A stretch of DNA of 20,825 nt from JBHENW01 sp046261875 (lineage in GTDB: Bacteria; Acidobacteriota; Thermoanaerobaculia; UBA5066; Gp7-AA6): assembly GCA_046261875.1 (NCBI GenBank), contig JBHENW010000093.1:1-20825 (forward strand). Direction: 5' to 3'. How positions within the stretch are numbered: position 1 is the first letter of the stretch; every line of letters begins with the position of its first letter. The translations under genes and the position numbers were made by a program. Below are positions 1-6,879 of the stretch, in pieces. The notes below the pieces were generated by a model. The model worked only from the letters and a program-made list of their open reading frames with translations. It searched no databases and was not told the origin of the DNA.

Positions 1-95
1 CCGCCGCCAACCGCCGCATTTTGTGGATGCTGGTCCTCATCGGCCTGTTCCTCTTCCTCGGATCGATCCTGTTCATCGCGTCGCGCGCTTTCTAA
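1..95 (+). CDS. C-terminal end of an unidentified membrane protein (partial)
   Basis: The reading frame is open from the window edge (first complete codon at 3) to a TAA at 93-95. It gives about 30 residues: a short basic stretch (AANRR), one hydrophobic segment of about 20 residues, and a short end (SRAF). This is a membrane-anchoring tail whose parent protein lies outside the window. It sits 15 bp before the subunit IV gene in the same direction, so it is probably another member of the cytochrome oxidase cluster, either a subunit or an assembly protein. The fragment is too short to choose between these. Confidence 0.6.
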   Translation, partial: AANRRILWMLVLIGLFLFLGSILFIASRAF

Positions 96-110
96 CGCCG
101 GAGGGGAACG

Positions 111-419
111 ATGCACGCCGAAGCAGACAGCCACGACGCGAACAGTCACAAGCACCCCAACTACATGGCGATCTTCTGGTGGCTGTTCGGCCTGACGGTC
201 GTGGAGGTGGGCTTCTCCGTCCTTTTCGACTTTCCGAAGATCGTGATGATCCTGGGGCTTCTCGGCTTCGCGGTCGTCAAGGCGGTTCTGGTGGCCCTCT
301 ACTTCATGCACCTCAAGTTCGAGCCGAAGAGCCTGGGCATCATCGTCGCCTCGACGCTGGTCCTGGGAGCCATCCTCGTGTCTGTCGGGATCGGGGAGCT
401 CTTGCTCCCGCGACCGTGA
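111..419 (+). CDS. ctaF: Cytochrome c oxidase subunit IV, prokaryotic (caa3-type) family
   Basis: This 102-residue protein has a His-rich soluble N-terminus (about residues 1-17) followed by three hydrophobic segments. Residues of the type KAVLVALYFMHLKFE, near the middle, are the hallmark of the prokaryotic COX4 family, a small accessory subunit of aa3/caa3 heme-copper oxidases in the cytoplasmic membrane. The ATG at 111 is preceded by a GGAGG ribosome binding site at about 100-104, which fixes the start. The gene lies 15 bp after the upstream membrane-protein fragment and 10 bp before subunit III, consistent with one operon. The usual order in many bacteria is III then IV; here IV comes first. 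Length is normal for the family. Confidence 0.92.
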   Translation: MHAEADSHDANSHKHPNYMAIFWWLFGLTVVEVGFSVLFDFPKIVMILGLLGFAVVKAVLVALYFMHLKFEPKSLGIIVASTLVLGAILVSVGIGELLLPRP

Positions 420-429
420 CAGGAGAACC

Positions 430-1053
430 ATGAACCACACCGCCACCGCAACCGCGCTGCGCCCCGGCCACGGCCACGAGCACGCCCTCGAGCCGGAGAC
501 CTCGACGGGGATCCACAGCGACAAGCTCGGGATGTGGGTGTTTCTCTGCTCCGAGGTGATGTTCTTCACGGGGCTGATCGGCTCCTACATCGTCCTGCGG
601 TTCGGGAGCCCTTCCTGGCCGCCGCCAGGAGAGACGCTGAACATCTGGCTGACGGCGTTCAACACGTTCGTCCTGATCTGTTCCTCCGTGACGATGGTCA
701 AGGCGCTCGAAGCGATCAAGAACGGGAACACCCGAAAGCTCAAGCTCTTCCTTTCCCTGACGCTCCTCTTCGGCGCGTTCTTCCTCGGGGTCCAGGTCTA
801 CGAGTACCGCGAGCTGCTGCACCACGGCTTCACGCCGTCGGCGAGCCTCTTCGGCTCGGTCTTCTACACGTGCACGGGCTTCCACGGCTTCCACGTCTTC
901 TGCGGGGTCGTCTGCATGGCCTTCGTCACGGGGAAGGCGTTCCTCGGCAAGTACACGCAGGCGCGGCACCAGGGGATCGAGACGATCGGCCTCTACTGGC
1001 ATTTCGTGGACCTGGTCTGGATCATCCTGTTCACGATCGTCTACCTCATCTGA
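430..1053 (+). CDS. ctaE: Cytochrome c oxidase subunit III
   Basis: This 207-residue integral membrane protein is a short bacterial-type subunit III of a heme-copper oxidase. A His-rich N-terminal extension (about residues 1-30) precedes the hydrophobic core. Family signatures are visible: KLGMWVFLCSEVMFF near residue 35, VQVYEYRELLHHG in the middle, the FYTCTGFHGFHVF helix, and the terminal GLYWHFVDLVWI helix. Subunit III stabilises the catalytic subunit I and does not carry redox centres. The ATG at 430 follows an AGGAG ribosome binding site. The stop TGA at 1051-1053 overlaps the apparent CTG start of the DUF420 gene, suggesting translational coupling. Confidence 0.95.
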   Translation: MNHTATATALRPGHGHEHALEPETSTGIHSDKLGMWVFLCSEVMFFTGLIGSYIVLRFGSPSWPPPGETLNIWLTAFNTFVLICSSVTMVKALEAIKNGNTRKLKLFLSLTLLFGAFFLGVQVYEYRELLHHGFTPSASLFGSVFYTCTGFHGFHVFCGVVCMAFVTGKAFLGKYTQARHQGIETIGLYWHFVDLVWIILFTIVYLI

Positions 1054-1484
1054 CCGTCGCCGACCTTCCGGCCGTCAACGCTTTTCTCAACCTGGCGAGC
1101 TTTTGTCTGCTCCTCGCCGGTTACCGGGCCATCCGGCGCTTCGAAGTCGAGCGGCACCGGCGCTGGATGCTCGCGGCGGCGACGGTTTCGCTCCTCTTCC
1201 TGATCTCCTACGTGGTCTACCACGCGCAGGTCGGTTCGGTCCGCTTCACGGGACAGGGGCCCGTCCGGACGCTCTACTTCGCCATCCTCCTGAGCCACAC
1301 GGTGCTTGCGGTGGTCAACCTGCCCCTCGTCCTGCGGACCCTCTACCTGGGCCTGAGGCGGCGGGACGACCGGCACCGCCGGATCGCGCGGTGGACCTTC
1401 CCCATCTGGGCGTACGTCTCGGTGACCGGCGTCGTCGTCTACGTGATGCTGTACCACCTTTACGCGCCCGGCCGGATTCGCTAA
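1050..1484 (+). CDS. DUF420 membrane protein (CtaM-like oxidase maturation factor)
   Basis: This frame encodes about 144 residues with four hydrophobic segments and the His pattern of DUF420: YHAQVG, LLSHTVLA, and RRIARWTFPIWAYVSVTGVVVYVMLYHLY at the end. DUF420 proteins such as CtaM are known to be needed for maturation or activity of heme A-containing oxidases in Bacillus and Staphylococcus. The typical N-terminus (DLPAVNAFLNLASFCLLLAGY) is encoded before any in-frame ATG, GTG or TTG. The only plausible start is CTG at 1050, in a CTGA overlap with the subunit III stop. The next usable codon, TTG at 1103, is in another frame, and the in-frame ATG at 1167 would delete the first helix. I see no ribosome binding site, so coupling to subunit III is inferred. 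The product is confident; the start codon is inferred. Confidence 0.85.
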   Translation: MTVADLPAVNAFLNLASFCLLLAGYRAIRRFEVERHRRWMLAAATVSLLFLISYVVYHAQVGSVRFTGQGPVRTLYFAILLSHTVLAVVNLPLVLRTLYLGLRRRDDRHRRIARWTFPIWAYVSVTGVVVYVMLYHLYAPGRIR

Positions 1485-1744
1485 TGTCTCGGAGGATGAA
1501 CGCCGTCGCCCGCGTCGTGCTGGTTCTCCTGCTGGCCGCGATCCTGGCGCCCGCAATCGCCGGGGCCTGTCCGAACTGCAAGGACGCCTCCTCCGACGCG
1601 GACACGCCGGGCGGCTCGGCGAACCTCGGCCGCGGCTTTTTCTGGTCGATCCTGCTCATGCTCGCCGCGCCGTTCACGGTCGTGGGCGGCGTGGCCGTCG
1701 TGATCCTGCGGCAACGGCGCCGGCAATCCGGAGGCCGCGCCTGA
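1484..1744 (+). CDS. Small membrane protein with CPNC motif, cox-operon associated
   Basis: This 86-residue protein has an N-terminal hydrophobic signal or anchor (about residues 7-27), then a CPNCK motif (Cys29, Cys32) directly after AGA. A polar, Ser/Asp/Gly-rich linker (33-50) follows, then a second hydrophobic segment (52-76) and a basic tail (RQRRRQSGGR). I do not recognise a named family. A signal-like segment ending at AGA-C places the two cysteines on the outer face of the membrane, so a copper- or thiol-related role in oxidase assembly is possible; that is inference from position and CxxC only. The ATG at 1484 overlaps the DUF420 stop by one base (TAATG). A second in-frame ATG at 1496 has GGAGG directly abutting it, too close to be a good binding site, so I prefer 1484. 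Confidence 0.75.
   Translation: MSRRMNAVARVVLVLLLAAILAPAIAGACPNCKDASSDADTPGGSANLGRGFFWSILLMLAAPFTVVGGVAVVILRQRRRQSGGRA
1730..1734 (+). promoter_or_regulatory. Ribosome binding site that supports a CTG start at 1741
   Basis: GGAGG lies six bases upstream of CTG at 1741, inside the last codons of the CPNC protein gene. The spacing is ideal for the CTG and serves no ATG, GTG or TTG nearby, so it decides the start of the downstream hydrolase. Confidence 0.6.
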
Positions 1745-2688
1745 AGCGGGGCGCGCTCCTCCTCTTCGCTCTGCTGCTCGCGGCGGCCGGTCACGCCGCC
1801 CCCCCCTCGGAAATCGTCTCCGACCCGGAGCTCGAAGCGCTCCTCGGGCGCGTCGTGCCGGAGATCCTGGCGGAGTTTGGCGGAGCGGGCCTCAAGGAGG
1901 ATGGTCTCTCGATCACGGTCGTGGACATCACCGGAGCCGACGCGAACCGTCCCTTTCCATCCGCCAGCTTCCGGGGTGACGCGTCCTACTACACGGCCTC
2001 CGTCGTCAAGCTCTTCTACCTCGCGTACTACGTCGCCCAGAAGGAGCGCGGGACGATCAAGCCCCACCCGGAGATCGAGCGCGCCGTGAAGGACATGATC
2101 GTCGAGTCCTCCAACGATGCCACGGGCCTCGTCGTGGACGCGATCACGGGCACGACGTCCGGCCCGCCGATCGCCAACCCGGGGGAGTGGACGGCGTGGA
2201 AGGGAAAGCGCAACGCGGTCAACCGCTGGTTCCGGGCGCGCGGTTACGGCGACATCAACGTGAACCAGAAGACGTTCTGCGAGGACGCCTACGGACGCGA
2301 GCAGCTCTTCCGGGAAGATGGAAAGAACCGGAACCGGCTGACGACGCGCGAGACGGCGCGGCTCGTCAAGGAGATCGCAATGCGGGAAGTCGCGGGCGCG
2401 GGGGGAACGGCCGAGATGCTCGGGCTCCTCCACCGGGACCTCGCGGCCAAGGCCGATCCGGACAGCGAGCTCGAGGCCGCCACCGCCCTCGCGGAATACC
2501 TGCCCGAGGGGAGCGCGGTGTGGTCCAAGTCGGGCTGGGCCTATGACGTGCGGCACCTCGCCGCGCGGGTCGTCCTGGCCAACGGCTCGGACCTCGCGAT
2601 CGCCGTGTTCACCCGGGGCGTCAAGGACGAAAAGAAACTGATCCCGCGCGTGTTCGGAGGGGTCGCCGCCCACTTCTCCGCGCGGTAG
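1741..2688 (+). CDS. Secreted class A beta-lactamase-like serine hydrolase
   Basis: From CTG at 1741 the frame gives 315 residues. It begins with a clear signal peptide (KR, then a Leu/Ala-rich core, ending near AGHAA at residue 20). The catalytic domain shows the three motifs of the penicillin-binding/class A beta-lactamase fold: SVVK (Ser87, Lys90), SSN (123-125, equivalent to SDN), and KSG (263-265, equivalent to KTG). The family includes beta-lactamases and related periplasmic hydrolases or D,D-peptidases; the substrate here cannot be read from sequence. A start at GTG 1855 would give 277 residues but discard the whole signal peptide. CTG has GGAGG six bases upstream and overlaps the previous stop as CTGA. 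No Glu166-like omega-loop motif was confidently identified, so antibiotic resistance should not be assumed. It ends 9 bp before the acyltransferase gene. Confidence 0.85.
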   Translation: MKRGALLLFALLLAAAGHAAPPSEIVSDPELEALLGRVVPEILAEFGGAGLKEDGLSITVVDITGADANRPFPSASFRGDASYYTASVVKLFYLAYYVAQKERGTIKPHPEIERAVKDMIVESSNDATGLVVDAITGTTSGPPIANPGEWTAWKGKRNAVNRWFRARGYGDINVNQKTFCEDAYGREQLFREDGKNRNRLTTRETARLVKEIAMREVAGAGGTAEMLGLLHRDLAAKADPDSELEAATALAEYLPEGSAVWSKSGWAYDVRHLAARVVLANGSDLAIAVFTRGVKDEKKLIPRVFGGVAAHFSAR

Positions 2689-2697
2689 GGTCCCCCC

Positions 2698-3351
2698 ATG
2701 GCTCCCGGGGTCCTGGCCCGGCTGATCGGCGCCGCGATTTCGGTCTATCGCGCGACGCTCCGCGTCGAGCGGTTCCACTTCGACCGGTGCCTCGGCCTCA
2801 AGGCGCGCGGCGTTCCGATCCTCTTCACGCTCTGGCACGGGCGCATGTTCCTGTCCATCCAGGCGCACCGGCACGAGGCGATCACGACGATGGCCTCGAA
2901 GTCGAAGGACGGAGAAGTCATCGCGCGGTGGCTCGAGGCGAACGGCTACCGCGTCGTGCGCGGCTCCTCCTCCCGCGGAGGCGGGCAGGCGCTGCGGGAG
3001 ATGGTCCGCGCCGTGCGGGCGGGCGGACACGCCGCGCTGACCGTGGACGGCCCGCGCGGCCCCGCGCGGGTCGTCCAGCCCGGGATCGTCCAGCTCGCCC
3101 GGCTGACGGGGGGCTGGATCCTCCCGATCACCTTCTCGAGCGCAAGGCCGCGGTTTCTCAAGTCCTGGGACCGGTACCTGCTGCCGCGCCCCTTCTCGCG
3201 CAACGTGGTCGTGTACGGCGAGCCATTCCCGATCGGGCCGGACGTTTCCGATGAGGAGGCCTCGCACCGGATCGCGCAGGCCCTCGATCGAGCGACGGCG
3301 GAAGCCGATGCGCTGATGGGCGTTCGGCCTCCCGGCGAGGCGCGGCGGTGA
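2698..3351 (+). CDS. DUF374 family lysophospholipid/lipid acyltransferase
   Basis: This 217-residue protein matches the DUF374 group of the lysophospholipid acyltransferase superfamily. Visible conserved blocks are an N-terminal hydrophobic stretch, LFTLWHGRM with the putative catalytic His47, ASKSKDGEVIARWLEANGYRVVRGSSSRGG (about 66-95), and TVDGPRGPARVVQPGIVQLARLTGGWILPI (about 115-144). Members are membrane-associated acyl transferases, often encoded near LPS or lipid A genes in Gram-negative bacteria; the exact acceptor is unknown. The ATG at 2698 follows the hydrolase stop by 9 bp, with only a weak purine-poor leader, so it is probably cotranscribed. The stop is 7 bp from the stop of the convergent minus-strand hydrolase, with no hairpin terminator between them. 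Confidence 0.88.
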   Translation: MAPGVLARLIGAAISVYRATLRVERFHFDRCLGLKARGVPILFTLWHGRMFLSIQAHRHEAITTMASKSKDGEVIARWLEANGYRVVRGSSSRGGGQALREMVRAVRAGGHAALTVDGPRGPARVVQPGIVQLARLTGGWILPITFSSARPRFLKSWDRYLLPRPFSRNVVVYGEPFPIGPDVSDEEASHRIAQALDRATAEADALMGVRPPGEARR

Positions 3352-3358
3352 TCCCTGT

Positions 3359-4795
3359 CTAGGTCTTAGGCGAGGCCGCCTTCTTCTGCGTCTTAGGGGA
3401 GGCCGGCTTCTTCTGCGTGTTAGGCGGAGCCGGCTTCTTCTGCGCGACGTAGTCCGACCCGAAGTTCCATTTGAGAGCGGTGGGCGCGCCCGCGTTGGTG
3501 ACGAACGTGACCACGCCGCCATACATGCGGTCCACGAAGCGCATCGGGCCCGCGGGGATCAGGTGGGACTCGCCGGGCGTCCGCATCACCGGACCGTCCG
3601 GGCCCTGCTCCAGCCGGACCGTGAGCCCCGGGTTGGGGCCGAAGTCCGGCCCGAACTCGTACTCCCCCAGGTAGGCCGCCGGCAGCGACCCGCGAGCGCC
3701 CGAGTACGCGGCCAGCGGATCCTCGTGCTTCTCGCCGAGGGTGATGGGCAGGAGCTGCCGGCCCAGGGTCTGGCCGATGGACGAGTAGTTGTTGGACAGG
3801 AGGATGACGACGAGATCGTCGTCCAGGGACCGTTCGAGCCAGGAGTTGAAACCCGGGCTGCGCCCGGACATGGACGCGACGCGGCGCCCGTGATTGCTCG
3901 AGACGAAACAGCCGTAGCCCACGCCTTCGCCATGGTCGCGAAAGGCCTTCTCCTTGGATGCCGCCGTCAGGAGCGTGGTTCCCCGCAGCGCGCGGTCGAA
4001 CCGGTAGAGGTCCTCGACGGTCGAGTACACCGATCCATTTCCGGTCTTGATCGTCCAGTCCAGGTAGGGAGCGTGGGCCAGGGCGTCGCGCCCAACGGGC
4101 ATGTAGCCGGAAGCCCGGCTCGGTATGAGGCGGCCCGCGTCCCCCCGATGCCCCGTGTGGCGCATTCCCGCCGGGGCGAAGACATGGCGTTCCAGGAATT
4201 CGCCGAAGGGCAGTCCCGACGCCTTCTCGATGACCGCCGCGAGCAGGTTGTAGTTGGAGTTGCTGTACTGGAACTTCTCGCCCGGCGCGAAGATCAGAGG
4301 GCGGTCCTTGAAGAGGGCGATCGGGTCGGCCAGCTTCTGCGGGAATCGTGACTTCTCCTCGTACTCCGGAAAGCTGTTGACGTTGGGAATCCCGGTGCGG
4401 TGGGTGAGCAGGTGGTGGATCGTTATCTTCTCGCCGTTGGGGTATCCCTCGAGGAACTTGCCCAGAGGATCCTCCACGGAGAGACGCCCCTGCTGCTCCA
4501 GGATCAAAACGCCGGTTGCGGTGAACGCCTTCGAGAGCGATGCGAGTTGAAAGCGGGTGTCCGGCGTATTCGGCACCGACAGCTCGTGATTGGCCCGCCC
4601 GTAACCCTTGCGCAGGAGAACGGACCCATCGCGCGCGATCAGGACGGCGCCGCTGAAGTTGTTCGTCGCCACGTAGGGTGCGAGAAACGCGTCCACGCGG
4701 GCGGGGAGGTTTTCCGAGACGCCGGGGCGAGCCGCGAGAATGCCGATTGCCGCCAGCCCGAAGACGCGAAACGCAGCGACCCGTCTGACGGTCAT
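3359..4795 (-). CDS. Class C beta-lactamase-type serine hydrolase (PF00144-like), secreted
   Basis: This 478-residue protein begins MTVRRVAAFRVFGLAAIGILAA, a signal peptide, at ATG 4795. A GGGAGG ribosome binding site a few bases upstream selects this start over a longer open frame reaching 4924. Catalytic motifs of the beta-lactamase class C/DD-peptidase family are present: SLSK (Ser86, Lys89) and YSN (Tyr177, Asn179), plus LLTHRTGIP around 129-137 and an MSGRSPGF block in place of the usual HxG region. Members hydrolyse peptides, esters or beta-lactams in the periplasm; the substrate is not predictable. The C-terminus carries a lower-complexity domain and three copies of a nine-residue QKKPA-type repeat. 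The gene lies 25 bp downstream of a broken YfhO-like gene and converges on the acyltransferase gene. Confidence 0.92.
   Translation of the reverse strand: MTVRRVAAFRVFGLAAIGILAARPGVSENLPARVDAFLAPYVATNNFSGAVLIARDGSVLLRKGYGRANHELSVPNTPDTRFQLASLSKAFTATGVLILEQQGRLSVEDPLGKFLEGYPNGEKITIHHLLTHRTGIPNVNSFPEYEEKSRFPQKLADPIALFKDRPLIFAPGEKFQYSNSNYNLLAAVIEKASGLPFGEFLERHVFAPAGMRHTGHRGDAGRLIPSRASGYMPVGRDALAHAPYLDWTIKTGNGSVYSTVEDLYRFDRALRGTTLLTAASKEKAFRDHGEGVGYGCFVSSNHGRRVASMSGRSPGFNSWLERSLDDDLVVILLSNNYSSIGQTLGRQLLPITLGEKHEDPLAAYSGARGSLPAAYLGEYEFGPDFGPNPGLTVRLEQGPDGPVMRTPGESHLIPAGPMRFVDRMYGGVVTFVTNAGAPTALKWNFGSDYVAQKKPAPPNTQKKPASPKTQKKAASPKT
3363..3443 (-). repeat. Three tandem 27-bp units encoding a Lys/Pro-rich tail
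   Basis: Units lie at 3363-3389, 3390-3416 and 3417-3443. They differ at only a few positions and share a CTTCTTCTGC end on the plus strand. Each unit is in frame and encodes nine residues: QKKPAPPNT, QKKPASPKT and QKKAASPKT in protein order. Together they form a highly basic, Pro-rich C-terminal tail. In-frame tandem units of this kind arise by slippage or recombination, so copy number may vary between strains. Confidence 0.9.
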
Positions 4796-4820
4796 CGGAC
4801 CTCCCCGCTTTTCCTGGATC

Positions 4821-6787
4821 CTATACGAAAAAGTTCGTAGACGGGCCGGGGTTTCCTCCCTGCTCCCGCGGTCGCCGGCGGTAGGAAAGAATGACGGTCG
4901 CCGCAACGACGGTCGCCCCGGCAATCAGGAGCCCCACGGAGAACGCCGTGGGCCAGTACACCAGCCGGATGTCGCTGACCCCGGCCGGCACGCTAAACCC
5001 GACGAAGGCGGGGTTCGCGAAGAAAAGCGGAAGCGCTTCGTTTCCGGCGTACGCCTTCCATCCCTTCCAGGCGGTGACGGAAGTGATCACCCAGGATGGT
5101 CTCGGAGCGTTGACTCCGAGCCGGAGACCGGAGGACGCGGCCTGCACTGGAACATCGGCCGGGCCATTCTCGATCTCGCCCGGAATCCGGTCGCGGTCCT
5201 CGATCCAGTCCAGGGTAGCGAAATCGGGGCAACGCTTCATTTGCTCGACCGTCGCGCTCCCGTCCCTGACGAACCGGACTCGCCGGGGAACGAGAGCGAA
5301 CCGGACGTTGAGCGCCAGAAATGGAGTCGTCAGGTCGTCGACCCGGTTGTACCAAACGGGCTGATCGATGCTCCAGAGCGGATAGGTATCAAAGTAGCGC
5401 GCATCGGTCATTGCCTCGTACCCCCGCGGGTCCTCGAGTCCGTAAAGCGTCGACTGATTCGGCAGGAGGCTGTATCCGTGACCCACGACCCGGTACGGCT
5501 TCCCGGCCTCGGGGAGCCCGCGAATCTCTTCGACCGGGGGATAGAACAGTCGGCTTTCGAACGTCGGGTAGAGCTTTGGTGCTTCCAAGAGACGCACGAC
5601 CAGGAGCGACGCCGGCGCGCAACCCGCGAGCCAGGAGCCGCGAAGCCGTCCGACGCCGAGGAGCGCGCCGACCGGCAACAGACCGGCGAACGTCCATAAC
5701 GCCGCGGTGTCCTGTGCGACGGGCCGTATGCCGGCCTCGAGCAGGCGCCCGCGCCAGTCGAGGGCGCCGATCATGATGCCGGAAAAAACGACCGAAAACA
5801 GGAGCGCCGCTCCCTGGACTCGCCGCTGACAGGCGGCGTCGAGTCCGATGGCAGCGAGACCCACGATGCGTGAGCATCGAGACAAAAACGAAATACTCGT
5901 TGATGGCGATCCGGTAGTACGGAAGGCTCGTAATGAAGTCCGGGGCGCCCCGGAAAGGCGGCCGCGGGAAGCAGCGTGAGCACCCGGCCGCGAGGAGCCC
6001 CCCACCGGGCGCGGCACCGCGCGAAAAGGCCGATGCCTGCGAGCGCCAGAGGCAAAGTGCCGACGTAGCCGTGCGCGACCGCGTGAAAGCTGGGGGGCGG
6101 GGGAATCGTTTCCACGGGCACGCCGAGGTAGGCCATGGGATAAACGAGCCCTCATCTGCGCAAGGCTCGACGAGAGGGAGACGGACTTCTCGGCTTTCGC
6201 GAACGTCGCCTCCCGGAACGCCATTTCCGCGGTTTGTGGGAGGCGTCCACGAAGGGAAGAATCACGGGCGCGGACAACGCCAGGACGAGGGCGCCCGCCG
6301 CGACGGACGCGAGCACCGCGCGGAAGGGCCGGGGGGAGCCCGGCAACTGGAACAGGAACCAGATTCCTGCCCCTGTAACCGCGAAGAGCAGCGTCTCCCC
6401 GTGCCCGCCCAACACCATCAACAGCAATGCGACGAAAGTGCACAGGAGTCCGTGGGGGAGGCGTCGGGCGAGACGGTGCAGCCCCAGGTAGAGAAACGGC
6501 AGGACGGTGAAGACCTGAGAGAGCGGCTATCCCACTTTGATGGCCAAACCGTGTGAAAGCATCCACGCGGAGGCGCCGAAGAAGGCCGCGCCGTCGGTCA
6601 GGCCGATCTCCTCGAAAAAGAGGAAGGCGGCGAGCGCCGCCAGGAAAGCGCGTCCCACCAACAGAAGAGGGAGCAGGAGGAGGGCCCACCGGAGAGCCGC
6701 CAGGACGGGCATGACGTATCTGTGGGCCGCCCAGAGCGTGAGGAGGCCGCCGGCGGCGTACAAGGCGATGAGTGCCACGGCGCTCAT
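4821..6787 (-). pseudogene. Broken YfhO-like multi-span membrane protein gene
   Basis: Joined across frames, the product resembles YfhO-family (GT-C-like) membrane proteins. The 5' part from ATG 6787 encodes hydrophobic helices ending in LSHGLAIKVG, where TAG at 6527-6529 stands in the place of the conserved Trp of a GWP motif; the same frame then continues PLSQVFTVLPFLYLGLHRL. Frame changes follow: about 6242 (one base lost, restoring PFVDA-LPQTAEMAFREATFAKAEKS), about 6148-6156 (one gained, leading to LVYPMAYLGV), about 5940-5956 (one gained, leading to APDFITSLPYYRIAINEYFVF) and about 5866-5876 (one gained, leading to RIVGLAAIGLDAA). The last roughly 345 codons are open, containing the extracytoplasmic domain (YRVVGHGYSLLPNQSTLYGLEDPRGYEAM) and a final helix. 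The N-terminus also seems shorter than usual for the family. The neighbouring genes are intact, which argues against widespread sequencing error. Confidence 0.8.
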
Positions 6788-6879
6788 TCCGGCGTCGCGT
6801 CTCGCCCGGTCCGGGTCCGTCTGATCCTATGGGTGCGGCGTGCGTACCTTCGCGGGCAGGAATAGCCGGGCCAGAGGCT

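Noticed and set aside
1315..3522. 735-codon minus-strand open frame across the plus-strand hydrolase and acyltransferase
   Set aside because: Its product is Arg/Pro-rich without any domain, and it crosses several real genes with recognisable motifs.
1741..4795. Two beta-lactamase-fold genes as an antibiotic-resistance cluster
   Set aside because: They belong to different classes, point in opposite directions and carry only the general fold motifs; most such chromosomal genes are peptidases or esterases.
4824..4839. Six-pair hairpin with a CTTT loop at the end of the broken YfhO-like gene
   Set aside because: It is short, has no T-run after it on the minus strand, and lies just 29 bp before the next gene, so a terminator call is not supported.
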